Assembly (NCBI GenBank): GCA_947471745.1
Contig: CANJKZ010000013.1
Coordinates: 1,178,001 to 1,242,000 of the forward strand
Length of the DNA: 64,000 nt
Direction of reading: 5' to 3'
DNA from: Closterium sp. Naga37s-1
Lineage: Eukaryota > Streptophyta > Zygnematophyceae > Desmidiales > Closteriaceae
The notes below the pieces were generated by a model. It was not told where the DNA came from. It saw only the letters and a program-made list of their open reading frames with translations, and did not search any database. Position 1 is the first letter of the stretch, and every line of letters starts with the position of its first letter. The translations under genes were made by a program, and so were the position numbers. Of the stretch, positions 51,471-62,081 are shown piece by piece.

Positions 51471-53100
51471 CCTCGAGGACGCTTTCCGCGCCGAGTTCGG
51501 TGAGTGGGGCAAGGTCCCCGACTGGTTAGGATTGCTCAGGAGTGGCGTTGATAGATTTTCTCTTGATTGGGACAAAATATATGTAGGCATGTATGCCATG
51601 TATGATGCTGATGCTAGTGCTGCGGTTGACTGTTATTCCTGTGTGCCTAGGTCCGCTTGTGTAGAGGATGCTAGTGTAGGTGCTTGTGAGAGTACTAGCA
51701 CAGGTGCAGTTCCTGCGGAGGCGCTGCTCACGTTCACGCTGGACTCCGGCGTGACTCGGTGCTTCTTCCGCGACTGCACCACCGTCACACCACTCTCGGC
51801 ACATGTCCCTGTCACTCTGGCCGACCCCACCTCTGGACCGGTCGTTGCACACAGCTCCACTATTCTCCTGTGTCCGGCAGTCCCCTCAGGCTCCCTCACA
51901 GGCCTCCACCTCCCTCGTTCGCTACGAACTTGGTGAGTACCGGCTACCTCCATGATCTGATGGTCACTACCACGACACCTGGAGGCGAGCGAGTGGCGAT
52001 CTGTACGGACACAGAGACTGGAGACCACCTTGCCACATTCACACGGAGGCCTGGGTTTGGGCTGTACACACAGCAGACTGAGTCCGCTCAGGTGGCTGCG
52101 TTAAGTCAGGTAGCGGCGTCTTGCTCATGTCGGTTGCTCACGCACCGGTCTCTCCTCTGACACCACCGTCTTGGTCACCCCTCCCTTCCCCGCCTCCGAA
52201 GCATGCACTCGCGTCGCCTTGTTTCAGGTCTCTCGCAGACCCTGCCCCCGCTCCCGCAGTCGCTTGCGCCGCCGTGCACTCCCTGCATCGAGGGGCGGCA
52301 AAGCGCTGCCCCTCACTCCTCCTCGTGTCCTCCGACCACTGCTCCCCTGCAGACACTGCACATGGACGTGTGGGGCCCCGCCCCCGTCCATGGGACGCAC
52401 CGGGAGCGTACTTTCTGGTGGTGGTCAACGACTTCACGCGCTACACCACGGTGATTCCCTTACAGCGTAAGGGCGACGTCCGTAGTGTTTTGATCGCTTG
52501 GATCCGCGCTGTTCGTCCCCAGCTGAGAGCACGTTTCTGGCAGGACCTCCTGGTGCTCCGTCTGCACTCTGACCGTGGAGGTGAGTTTTCCTCCGGTCTC
52601 TTTGATGACTTTTGTGGTGAGGAGGGCATCACCCAGTCGTTCACGCTTACGGCCTCTACACAGCAGAATGGGATCGATGAGCGCCGCATTGGCCTACTCA
52701 TGGAGGTTGCCCGCACCTCCATGATCCATGCGGCTGCTCCCCATTTCTTGTGGTCGTTTGCGGTCTGATACGCCACACATCAGCTCAACATCTGGCCGCG
52801 TGTTTCACAGCCAGAGACCTCCCCTACCCTCCTTTGGACGGGGGAGGTTGGCGATGCGTCGCTGTTTTGGGTCTGGGGCTCGCTTGCCCTTGTCTGCGAT
52901 CCCACCGCGGACAAGCTCTCTCCCCGCACTATTCGTTGCGTCTTCCTTGGCTTTCCCACCAACGCCCCTGACTGGCAGTTTTACCACCCTGCCCCCCGTC
53001 GCGTCTTGTCCTCCCGAGACGTCACCTCTGACGAGTCGGTCTGCTACTACCTTCTCTACCCCCACTGCAGTTTCCCCGTGCCCCCCCCCCCCCCCCCCCA
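51470..53100 (+). pseudogene. Copia C protease and integrase
   Basis: Protease LLTFTLDSGVTRCFFRDC lies near 51727; the frame breaks at about 51936. Integrase pieces are SLHRGAAKRC, then YFLVVVNDFTRYTTVIPLQR, LRLHSDRGGEFSSG and a stop (tga) at about 52766 in place of the conserved Arg of VRYA, after which LNIWPRVSQPETSPT-like and DVTSDESVCYY parts follow in shifted frames. Confidence 0.8.
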
Positions 53101-53329
53101 CCCCTCTTCCTGGTACCCAGTCCGCCCCCGGTAGACCCCCTCCCCCCCCCCTTGGTCTTGCTCCCTCAGGTGTGTCGCACATCACCCCACTCCCCTCGGT
53201 TGTGCCTTTGGAGCTCTCCTCTGACTCCTCTGGCCCGGCTGAGGGGGGTGACCCTGCTGCTGACGACACTGCGGCCTCTCGCCACCCGCCGCACTTGGAG
53301 ACGCCTCTGACATCTTCGCCTCCTCTGAA

Positions 53330-54180
53330 GCCTGTTGCTGTGGACTCCGGGGGCCCTGGTGCTGTTGGGGGTGGTGACGCCGGGGGTACTGGCTCTGGGG
53401 GTGCTGACTCAGGGGGTGCTGAGGGTCCTCTTGGTGGTGGGGTCGAGGGTACTGCTACTGGAGGTTCTGGGGGTGAGTTGCAGCCACTGCCGAGGCGGCC
53501 GTTGTTCTAGGAGCAGCAGCCGTCGTCGCTGCCACTTCCTGCTGCTGCTGCTGGAGGTTCTGGGGGTGCTGTCTCTGGAGGTCCTGCTACTGGAGGTGCT
53601 CGCGGTTCTGGTGCTAGAGCTGGAGGTGCTGCTGCTGGAGGTTCTGGGGGTGTTGTCTCTGGAGGTCCTGCCGCTGGAGGTGCTGCTGCTGGAGGTTCTG
53701 GGGGTGTTGTCTCTGGAGGTCATGCCGCTGGAGGTGCTCGCGTTTCTGGTGCTGGAGCTGGAGGTGCTGCTGCTGGAGGTTCTGGGGGTGCTGTCTCTGG
53801 AGGTCCTGCCGCTGGAGGAGCTCGCGGTTCTGGTGCTGGAGCTGGAGGTGCTGCTGCCGGAGGTTCTGGGGGTGCTGCTGCTGGAGGCTCTGGGGGTGCT
53901 GTCTCTAGAGGTCCTGTCGCTGGGGGTCCTTGCGGTACTGGTCTGGAACTGGGGGTGCTGCTGCTGGAGGTTTTGGGGGTGCTGTCTCTGGAGGTCCTGC
54001 CGCTGGGGGTACTGGCGGTACTGGTGCTGGATTTGGAGGTGCTTCTGGGACTGGTGGTCCTGGTGTTTGTGCTAGAGGAGCTGGACCAGGGGGTGTGTCG
54101 CAACCGCTGCTACGGCGGCCGTTGTTCTGGGAGCAGCAGCCGTCGTCGCTACCGTGACCTGGGTCGGCGCTTCACGACCT
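53330..54180 (+). repeat. Gly/Ala-rich linker repeats in copia C
   Basis: About 850 bp of ctggaggttctgggggtgct-type units encode (GGSGGAVSGGPAAGG)-like sequence in one frame and Leu/Glu/Val-rich sequence in another. It is the same hinge between integrase and RT seen in A, B and E, here expanded and frameshifted. Confidence 0.8.
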
Positions 54181-54624
54181 TCTCAGTCTCCCTCCTGCCT
54201 CCGCTGAGCCGACAGCCTTTGGTACTACTCCTCCTCTCCTGTTTCCGCCTCCTGACCTGTCTCAGGCACCGTTGCCTACTGGCTCCCCTCTGCCTGCTCC
54301 TGCTCGTTACTCCCCAGTGTCCGACTCCCAGACCGAGTGTCGGGAGCCTGCGTCTCGCGCTACCTCACATGTTGTTCGTGTTCGTCGTGCTTCGCCCTCC
54401 TCCTGTTCCCAGTACGCACCCTATGGCACATCGTCCTTCCTTTGTTTCGTAGTCTGTTGTCCTGCCATCACCTCCTCCGTCTTCTCTACCTGGCGTTCCT
54501 GACCCCCCGTCTGACCTTGTTCGTGCTGCCAGTCCGACTGTCACTCGTTGTCTTGCCACGCTTGTGACTGACCCTACGTTTTCGTCTGTTGTTGCCTCTG
54601 CCTTAGTCGCTGAGCTTACTGACT

Positions 54625-56265
54625 TTGCTGCTACTTGCCGCCTTGAAGCGGCCGCCAGGTTCACCGCCTGACTTTTACGTTGCACATGGCTTCAGTCAGC
54701 GTGAGGGGGTGGACTTCTTCCATACCTTCTCCCCCACCCCGAAGATGACGACACTTCGTGTGTTACTACACGTTGCAGCACAGCGTGACTACGAGCTTCA
54801 CTCACTCGACTTCTCGACGGATTTCTTGCAGGGCAACCTCCACGAGGAGATCTGGCTGCGCCGCCCACCCAGCTTCACTGGTTCGTTTCCTGAGGGTACC
54901 CAGGGCCAAAATATATCTTTATATATATTTTGTGTAAATGTTTGCAGTGTAGTTGTAGTTTCCTGTTGGTGGTTTACTTTCTTTCCTTGCCTTGTTTCTA
55001 TTTGTATTGATTGCTCTCTAGTGAATCCCCTCTTTGACCAAATATTCTCTCGCTACTCTCCTAACCAAGCGCTTGCCATGGTCCTAAGTTACTCCTACAT
55101 CCCACTATTTTAACACCAAGTGGAGTCTCAGGCGGTCGGTCTACGGTTTGCATCAGGCGCCCCGCGAGTGGCACGACACACTGAGGACGTCACTTGCGGC
55201 TCTTGGCTTTGCTCCTTCGACTGCTGACCCGTCCCTGTTTCTGCGCATAGACCCTGCATTACCGACGTTCTACATCCTCGTGTACGTAGATGACCTGGTC
55301 TTTGCGACTGCTGACAGTGAGGCACTGGCCTTCGTGAAGGCCGAGCAGCAGAAGAGACACACCTGCACTGATCTGGGTGAACTGCGGAGCTATCTTGGCC
55401 TGTGGATCACCCGGGACAGAGTAGTGCGCACCATCACTCTGACTCGGTCACACATGGTGCAGCAGGTCCTTCAGCGGTTCGACTTTCAATTCTCCTCCGC
55501 ACAGTCCACTCCTCTGCCTATTGGCCATTCGCTCTCAGCTCCACTTTCGGACGAGTCCGTAGAGCCGAGTGGTCAGTATCCAGAGCTTGTGGGCTGCCTC
55601 ATGTACCTGATGACGTGCACTCGGCCTGACCTTGAGCACCCTCTCAGCATCATTGCTCGCTACGTTGCGCCCGAAAGACACCGACCAGAGCACAGGCGGG
55701 CTGCTAAGAGGGTGCTGCGCTACTTGGCCAGTACATCAGGCTTGGGGCTTGTGCTTGGGGGACAGAGTCGAGTTGTGCTCACAGGGCACTCAGACGCTTC
55801 CTGAGCCGACTACCAGGCCACTTCCCGGTCTTCACAGGGCTACACTTTCAGCCTTGGCACTGGTTCTGTCTCATGGAGGTCCACTCGCACATCTTCTGTG
55901 CTCAGCTCCAGATGTGAGGCCGAGATCTACGCTGGGGCTATGGCTGCGCAGGAGTTACGCAGGCTGACCTACTTGCTCACCGACTTGGGTGAGCAGCCTC
56001 GCTCTGCACCGGTTTTGTTCGTTGACAACAAGGCCATAATTGCCTTGTGTCAGGAGCAAAGACTAGAGAACAGAACAAAACACATTGCGCTTCGTTACTT
56101 TCTCGTGCGATAGCTGCAGCAGTGTGGTCAGCTTCGCCTTTCCTACGTGGCCTCCGAGTCCAAAACTGCTTATATCAACAAGTCACTTGGGTCTAGTGAT
56201 CATAAGCGTTTCTGCACTGCTCTTGGCCTTGTGCCTACCCTGCCTCACTTGCTTGGCTCTTGACC
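54625..56265 (+). pseudogene. Copia C reverse transcriptase and RNase H
   Basis: RT begins after a deletion (LKRPPGSPPDFYVAHGFSQR, SLDFSTDFLQGN), is interrupted at 54905 by a foreign insert, and resumes at 55120 (SLRRSVYGLHQAPREWHDTL, YVDDLVFATA). RNase H follows: TGHSDAS then a stop (tga for Trp) at 55802, SRCEAEIYAGAMAAQELRRL, VDNKAIIALCQ, a stop after KHIALRYFLVR, and the end LPHLLGS at 56263. Confidence 0.85.
54905..55119 (+). mobile_element. 215-bp AT-rich insert in copia C RT
   Basis: Between the conserved GTQ and WSLRR of RT, AT-rich sequence starting ggccaaaatatatc and ending cactattttaacacc is inserted; the uninterrupted order is seen in copies A, B and E. The ends are weakly inverted (aaaatat against atagtg/ttaaaatag). 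No clear target duplication was found, so it is an unclassified small insert, possibly a MITE. Confidence 0.55.
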
Positions 56266-56498
56266 AGGGCCTCAGATTTCAGCAAAAAAGGCTGTTTTAG
56301 GTTAAAAAAAAAAGGCTGAGATTTCAGACTTTTTTTAGAACCAACGCTGATTTTCAGCATTTGTTTGGAAAAATACAGGAAAAACTAGGATATTTCTAGT
56401 ATAAAATGGCATATTATGGCTGGTTTGTCTGATTTTCAGCTTATTTTTTTTACCTACTCTGATTTGTCAGACTAGCCCAAAACCAATCTGAGGCCCTG
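56265..56498. mobile_element. hAT-like MITE, 234 bp
   Basis: The insert has 14-bp terminal inverted repeats, cagggcctcagatt and aatctgaggccctg, and is flanked by ctcttgac (56257-56264) and ctcttgat (56499-56506), an 8-bp target duplication with one difference. TIRs starting CAGGG and an 8-bp duplication are typical of hAT transposons. The interior is AT-rich without coding sequence and has repeated gattttcagc/agatttcag units. Removing it restores the 3' region of copia C as seen in copia B. Confidence 0.85.
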
Positions 56499-56716
56499 CT
56501 CTTGATCTTGTTTTTGTACTTGCTGTACTCTGGTATCCATTTTTACCTGCATGCGTACACTTGCTAGGTTGTGATCATTGTACTGCTTTTGTTGTTATCG
56601 CACAGCATGTGAACTGGCCTTGTGGCCACTTGCTTGTGCTCGGACTGTGTGGTGATCTTGAGATTCACCCTGAGTTTTGCTTTGTACTGGTCTTGTGACC
56701 GTTTGTCGTGCCTGCT

Positions 56717-58232
56717 TGTCAAATGATGTAGCCTTTAGTGATGCGTGTTATATGGGGTACAGCGGTTAGGGTTAGGTTCATGTACCCCAACCCACAAGAG
56801 TCAATCATCACTTCAGTTTCTAACATGGTGACGCCCACCCTCCCTGCCCCTATATCATTCAGACAGGTACTCGCAGCGGCTTCCGCTGTGACCGCCGCCA
56901 CCTACCGGGTCAGTGCTTTGCTCAACTCACTGACACTCTTCGCGCGGCCTACGGCGTCGAGGGCCCTGCCCCTGGCTGGCTTCCTCTTGTTCACTCGCAC
57001 GGTGCCGCTCTGTGGGCCATGTCTGCTTCTCAGTTGCTTGATCTCTTAGGAACTCCTCATGCTATGTATGCTGTTGTTGACTCTAGTGCTTCTGACTCTG
57101 TTTACTCGCGTGTTTTTAGCTTAGGTGCTAGTGTTGATCCTGTGCCGGTTGCTAGTGTAGGTACTTGCTTAGGTGCTAGTCCATGTGCTGTTCCGGAGGA
57201 CGCTTCGCTGTCTTTCACCCTGGACTCCGGAGCTTCGCACTGTTTCTTCCGCGACCACACGACTCTTACTCCGCTTCCTGCGCCGGTCTCCGTAGCACTG
57301 GCTGATCCCACTTCGGGACCAGTCACTGCTCGCTACACTACTACGCTTCTGTGCCTGGCTGTTCCCTCGGGTTTCCTAACCGACTTTGACGTCCCCTCGT
57401 TCTCTAGGAACTTGGTGGGTGTGAGGTCGCTCGTGGACAGTCACGTGGGTGTTTGGATTGAGCCTTCTGGGGACACTGCGACCTGTGTAGACGGTGACAC
57501 GTACGCGCCCCTGGCCACCTTTTGCTCTGAGTTGGGCTCTGGTCTCTACACACTTCACACTGGCCCCCGAGAGAGGCAGCAGCAGCAGCAGTGGCAGCAG
57601 CAGCAGCAGCTCCCTTCGACCCCTGTCACTGCCCCCCTTCAGGTCCCCGCGTCTCACCAGGTTGCCGCCTCCCACCAGGTAGCTGTGTCTGGTCAGGTTC
57701 CAGCGTCTAGTCCAATTGCTGCGTCTTGTTCGTGTCGGTCGCTTGCCCACCCCACCGTTCTGTACCACCACCGCCTTGGTCACCCGTCCATTCCTTGCCT
57801 GCGCACTATGTCTAGTCAGCGTCTCGTCTTATGCCTCCCGCGAGTCTTGCCGTCGCTACCGCCTTCGCTTGCACCACCTTGCGCCCCTTGCGTCGAGGGT
57901 CGGCTGCGCGCCACCCCTCACTTCTCCTCCCTTCGTCCGGCCACCAAGCCCTTCGAGACTCTCCACTTGGACGTCTGGGGCCCCGCCTCTCGCCCTGGCC
58001 CTGAGCGAGAGAGTTTCTTTCTGGTGGTCTTTGACGACTACTCTTGCTACACCACCGTGTTTCCAGGCGTGGGGCTGGTACTTGGAGGGACACAGCCTGT
58101 CGTACTTACTGGTCACTGTGACTCTTCTTACGCTGACGATGCCGAGACACACAGGTCTACTCAGGGGTACTGCTTCAGTCTGGGCTCTGGAGCTGTTTCG
58201 TAGAGGTCCACGCTTTCCTCCTCTGTCTCGAC
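56717..58232 (+). mobile_element. Copia D: internally deleted element, cut by copia E
   Basis: A 109-bp LTR (56717-56825, TGTCAAATGATG...TTTCTAACA) is followed by tggtgacgccc as primer-binding site. Nearly all of gag is missing; gag C-terminus (QLTDTLRAAYGVEGPAPGWL, frame-shifted) leads to a protease-integrase frame that jumps into RNase H. The 3' part ends at 58232, where the LTR of copia E begins within RNase H (after RSTLSSSVS). Confidence 0.85.
57019..58203 (+). CDS. Copia D fused protease-integrase-RNase H frame (394 aa)
   Basis: From an ATG at 57019 the frame holds gag C-terminus (MSASQLLDLLGTPHAMYAVV), protease (SFTLDSGASHCFFRDHTT), a Gln-rich insert (RERQQQQQWQQQQQLP), the GAG-pre-integrase site (YHHRLGHPSIPCLR, CAPCVEGR) and the start of the integrase core (LHLDVWGP, VVFDDYSCYTTVFP). 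It then continues directly as RNase H (GVGLVLGG, LTGHCDSSYADDAETHRSTQ). About 2.5-3 kb of integrase, linker and RT are deleted in frame. It ends at TAG 58201-58203 where a Trp codon is expected. Probably not functional. Confidence 0.85.
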   Translation: MSASQLLDLLGTPHAMYAVVDSSASDSVYSRVFSLGASVDPVPVASVGTCLGASPCAVPEDASLSFTLDSGASHCFFRDHTTLTPLPAPVSVALADPTSGPVTARYTTTLLCLAVPSGFLTDFDVPSFSRNLVGVRSLVDSHVGVWIEPSGDTATCVDGDTYAPLATFCSELGSGLYTLHTGPRERQQQQQWQQQQQLPSTPVTAPLQVPASHQVAASHQVAVSGQVPASSPIAASCSCRSLAHPTVLYHHRLGHPSIPCLRTMSSQRLVLCLPRVLPSLPPSLAPPCAPCVEGRLRATPHFSSLRPATKPFETLHLDVWGPASRPGPERESFFLVVFDDYSCYTTVFPGVGLVLGGTQPVVLTGHCDSSYADDAETHRSTQGYCFSLGSGAVS

Positions 58233-58603
58233 TGTTAGAATCTAAGAAAGAACAAGAATGATTGAACTAGGAAGATTGAGGGTACAAGTAGGAAACCCTA
58301 GAGTAATGTACCCCCTAAAGGCTAACCCACTATAGCCTACACAGCAGTAACATGTATAATGTTTGACACACCCCCATAGGCAAAGTGGGGGAGAGCAAGG
58401 GGTCACAAGACCAGTCAAAGCAAAGCAAAGCAAAGCAAGCTCAGGGTGGATCTCAAGGAAACCACACAAATTCTGAGCACAAGCAAGTGGTCACAAGACC
58501 AGTTCACATGCAGTTTGATAATATAACAAGAGGTACAGTGATCATAACCTAGCAAGTGTAAGCATGCACGTATATATATATAGAGATCACAGTACAAGCA
58601 GAG

Positions 58604-60540
58604 TCAAGAAGTAAGCAAGTGAGGCACAGTAGGCACAAGGCCTAGAACAGTACAGAAACGCTGATGATCACAAGGCTGAAGCGCCTTGGTGAACACATCA
58701 GCAGTGTTGGCCCGAGTGGCCACGTAAGCAAGACGAAGCTGACCACGCTGCTGCAGCTCTCGAGCAAGGAAGTAGCGCAGAGCAATGTGCTTCGTTTTGT
58801 GCTCCAGTCTGTGCTCCTGACACAAGGCAATGGCAGCCTTGTTGTCGACGTACAGCACTGGAGGAGAACGAGGCCGCTCTCCCAGGTCAGCCAGTAGGTA
58901 GGTGAGCCAGCGTAACTCCTGTGCAGCCATGGCTGTGGCGTAGATCTCAGCCTCACAACTGGAGCTGAGAACTGAAGACGAGAGTGTAGAACGCCAAGAA
59001 ACTGAACCAGAGCCAAGGCTGAAGGTGTAACCCTGAGACGACCGCTGCGTAGCCTGGTCGTCAGCCCAAGAAGCGTCTGAGTGCCCAGTGAGGACAACGT
59101 CGCTCCGTCCTCCAAGCACAAGCCCCATGCCCGACGTACTGCACAAGTAGCGCAACACCCTCTTAGCGGCATCCATGTGCTCCTTCCGGTGACGGCCAGG
59201 AGCGACATAGCGTGCTAGGATGCTAAGAGGGTATGCAAGGTCAGGTCGAGTGCAAGTCATCAGGTACATGAGGCAGCCCACAAGCTCTGGATACGGGCCA
59301 CTTGGCTCTACGGACTCATCCGAAGGCAGAGCTGAGAGCGAGTGACCAGTAGGCAGAGGAGTGGGCTGAGGCGAGGAGTACGTGAAGCGGAAGCGCTGAA
59401 GGACCTGCTGCACCATGTGTGACTGAGTCAAGGTGATGGTGCGCTGTGCTCTGTCCCGGGTGATCCGCAAGCCAAGATAGCTTGTCAGTTCACCCAGGTC
59501 TGTGCACGTGTGTCTCTTCTGCAGCTCCGACTTCACGTGGGCGAGTGCCTCAGTGTCAGCAGTAGCAAAGACCAAGTCGTCTACGTACACGAGAACGTAG
59601 AACGGCGGCAGAGTGGTGTCGGTGCGTAGAAACAGCGACGGGTCAGCAGTAGAAGGAGGAAACCCAAGAGCAGCAAGAGTAGTCCTCAGTGTGTCGTGCC
59701 ACTCACGGGGTGCCTGGCGGAGACCGTAGACTGGCCGCCGGAGGCTCCACTGGGTACCAGCAGGGAATGACCCAGTGAAGCCAGGTGGGCGGCGCAGCCA
59801 GATCTCCTCGTGCAGGCTGCCCTGTAGGAAAGCAGTGCTGAAGTCAAGAGAGTGGAGCTCGTAGTCACGCTGAGCGGCGACGTGCAGTAGAACCCGAAGA
59901 GTGGTCATCTTCGGGGTCGGGGAGAAGGTCTGGAAGAAGTCAACTCCCTCTCGCTGACTGAAGCCTCGTGCAACGTAACGCGCCTTGAAGACAGGCGGAG
60001 AACCCGGCGGCCGCTTCACCCTGAAAATCCACATGCCACTGACGATGTTCGCCCCAGGTGGGGGAACCTTGTCGACGTAGGTGCCTGTGGACTTCCAGGA
60101 AGCCATCTTTGCGTCCATGGCTGTCTGCCACTGAGAGGAGTAGGGACCCTCTATCGCCTCTGCGTAAGAGCGCGGGGTCGGGATGTCTGGTGCATCCGGG
60201 TCTCCCTCAGGGGCAATCAGCATGGACACGAGATGAGGTAAAGCAGCGGCAAAGCACTCAAACTCCTCCTGTCTGTCCTCAAGGACGTCCGTGCCAAGAG
60301 CACACTCACCCCCGACGGACGGAGGACAGACAGACTCAGACTCAGCAACAAGGCTAGCGGCGTAGTCTAGACGACAGGCGGCAGCAAAGTCAACAAGCTC
60401 AGCAACTAGCGAGAAGACGCGTGACAGTAGGACTGGCAGCACGAGCAAGGTCTGACGGCGGGTCAGCAACGTCAGGAAGAGAGGACGCAGGAGGAGACGG
60501 TAGAGGGACACGCTGTGGAGCAGTGGAAGGACGCAGAGTC
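58604..60540 (-). pseudogene. Copia E reverse transcriptase and RNase H
   Basis: An open stretch of about 635 codons encodes RT (WIFRVKRPPGSPPVFKARYV, SLDFSTAFLQGSLHE with the catalytic Asp, YVDDLVFATA) and complete RNase H (TGHSDASWADD, SCEAEIYATAMAAQELRWL, VDNKAAIALCQ, KHIALRYFLAREL, stop at 58604). It is out of frame with the upstream linker: the frame changes between about 60618 and 60500, with part of the conserved SALVAELVDFA lead-in deleted. The enzyme part itself looks intact. Confidence 0.88.
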
Positions 60541-60617
60541 ATATAGTGAGTGCCAAGTACAGGAGGAGGACGCTAACGCGGAGCACGACGACCAGCGCGG
60601 ACAGCGCGAACAGACGA

Positions 60618-62030
60618 CTATGGACGAGACTCAGGCGACTCAGGACGAGACTCAGGCGACGCAGGACGAGACTCAGGCTCACGACGCTCTGTAAGACCTC
60701 TAGTCGGCCCAGCGTAAGGAGAAGGACCAGGCAGCGGAGAGGCAAGCGGTAACTGTGACTGCGACTGGACAGGTGGTGGACTCAGTAGGGGAGGAGAAGG
60801 ACCAGTGGAGGGCGGGAGGCCAAGAACCTGCTGAAGGAGCGGAACGTAGTACGGCTGCGGCCGCTCAGCACCTCCTGAACCAGCAGAGACAGCGCCAGCA
60901 CCCTCAGCCCCAGGGTCTCCAGTGACAACTCCCGCAGCACCACCAGTAACCCCAGCAGCTCCAGTACCTCCAGCTCCAACCCCCGCAGCAGCTCCAGTCC
61001 CAGCAGCTCCAGTACCTCCAGTACGAGCACCGTCACAACCAGTGGCTCCAGCAGCTCCAGCACCAGCAGGACCTCCAGTAGCTCCAGTACCAGCAGCACC
61101 TCCAGCAGCACCTGCACCAGCAGCACCTCCAGCAGCACCAGCAGCGCCTCCAGCAGCTCCAGTACCAGCAGCACCTCCAGCACCAGCAGTGCCTCCAGCA
61201 GCTCCAGCACCAGCAGCACCACCAGCAGCACCACCAGCAGCTCCTGCACCAGCAGCAGCTCCAGCTCCAGGGTCCGCTGCACCAGCAGCAGCTCCAGCTC
61301 CAGGGTCCAAAGCACCAGTAGCGCCACTCCGGAGACTGCAGCGCCGAGCGTACCACTCTCGGAGCCGCTGGGGAGAGAGCGCACCAGCAGCGCCTCCAGC
61401 AGCTCCAGCTCCAGCAGCACCTCCAGCAGCACCACCAGCAGCTCCTGCGCCAGCAGCACCAGCACCAGCACCAGCTCCAGGGTCCGCGGCACCAGCAGCG
61501 GCTCCAGCTCCAGGGTCCTCAGCACCAGCAGCAGCTCCAACTCCAGGGTCGGCGGCACCAGCAGCACCACTCCGGAGACTGCAGCGCCGAGCGTACCACT
61601 CTCGGAGCCGCTGGGGAGAGGGCGGCTCCCGCCTAGGCGGGGAACCACGAGCACCAGCTCCAGCAGCACCCCTAGCCCCAGAAGCGCCCCTCCTGAGGCT
61701 GCAGTACCGCGAGTACCACTCACGCAGCTGCTGGGAAGAGGGAGCGCCTCCAGGCGTAGCACGGTCAGTCGCAGCACCCCCAAGCTCAGTACCCTCAGAC
61801 GTAGCACTCTCAGGCTCAGCACCCCCAGACTCAGCACCCGCAGGCTCAGCACCCCCAGACTCAGCACCCCCAGGCTCCGCACGCTCAGGCTCAGCACCCC
61901 CAGGCTCCGCACCCCCAGGCTCAGCACCCCTAGCAGGACGAGAGTCGACAGCTACCTCGACAGGCTCAGCCGGGTCTACCTGGGACACACCTGAGGGAGC
62001 GGCACCCTGAGGGGGGAGGGGGTCTACCAC
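60618..62030 (-). CDS. Copia E Gly/Ala-rich pol linker
   Basis: About 470 codons of GAAGGAAGAGAAGG-type sequence link integrase and RT. Three copies of a motif are embedded: SSQQLREWYSRYCSLRRGAS, SPQRLREWYARRCSLRSGAA and SPQRLREWYARRCSLRSGAT. The same motif precedes the gag zinc knuckle (LSPQQLREWYAKSRGSLS at about 63920-63970). The frame is that of the integrase part but is separated from it by TAG at 62082-62084, and ends at a TAG at 60618. Confidence 0.8.
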   Translation of the reverse strand: MVDPLPPQGAAPSGVSQVDPAEPVEVAVDSRPARGAEPGGAEPGGAEPERAEPGGAESGGAEPAGAESGGAEPESATSEGTELGGAATDRATPGGAPSSQQLREWYSRYCSLRRGASGARGAAGAGARGSPPRREPPSPQRLREWYARRCSLRSGAAGAADPGVGAAAGAEDPGAGAAAGAADPGAGAGAGAAGAGAAGGAAGGAAGAGAAGGAAGALSPQRLREWYARRCSLRSGATGALDPGAGAAAGAADPGAGAAAGAGAAGGAAGGAAGAGAAGGTAGAGGAAGTGAAGGAAGAAGGAAGAGAAGGAAGTGATGGPAGAGAAGATGCDGARTGGTGAAGTGAAAGVGAGGTGAAGVTGGAAGVVTGDPGAEGAGAVSAGSGGAERPQPYYVPLLQQVLGLPPSTGPSPPLLSPPPVQSQSQLPLASPLPGPSPYAGPTRGLTERREPESRPASPESRPESPESRP

Positions 62031-62081
62031 AACAGCACCTGGTGCGAGGAAGAGAGGCGGGGGGGGGAGCGGGGCAGTGCG

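Larger units (their letters stand above)
49330..56716 (+). mobile_element. Copia C: old LTR retrotransposon with nested insertions
   Basis: The 5' LTR is about 49330-49471, similar in pattern to the LTRs of E and A (tctcaaaacatat..., ctagggtttcctatttgta), followed by the primer-binding site tggtatcatcgag. Then a GC-rich CGCTGCC leader (49500-50200), gag, protease, integrase, Gly/Ala linker, RT, RNase H. Stops and frameshifts occur in every part. It carries a hAT-like MITE (56265-56498) and a 215-bp insert in RT (54905-55119). No matching 3' LTR: the LTR at 56717 is related but clearly different. Confidence 0.8.
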
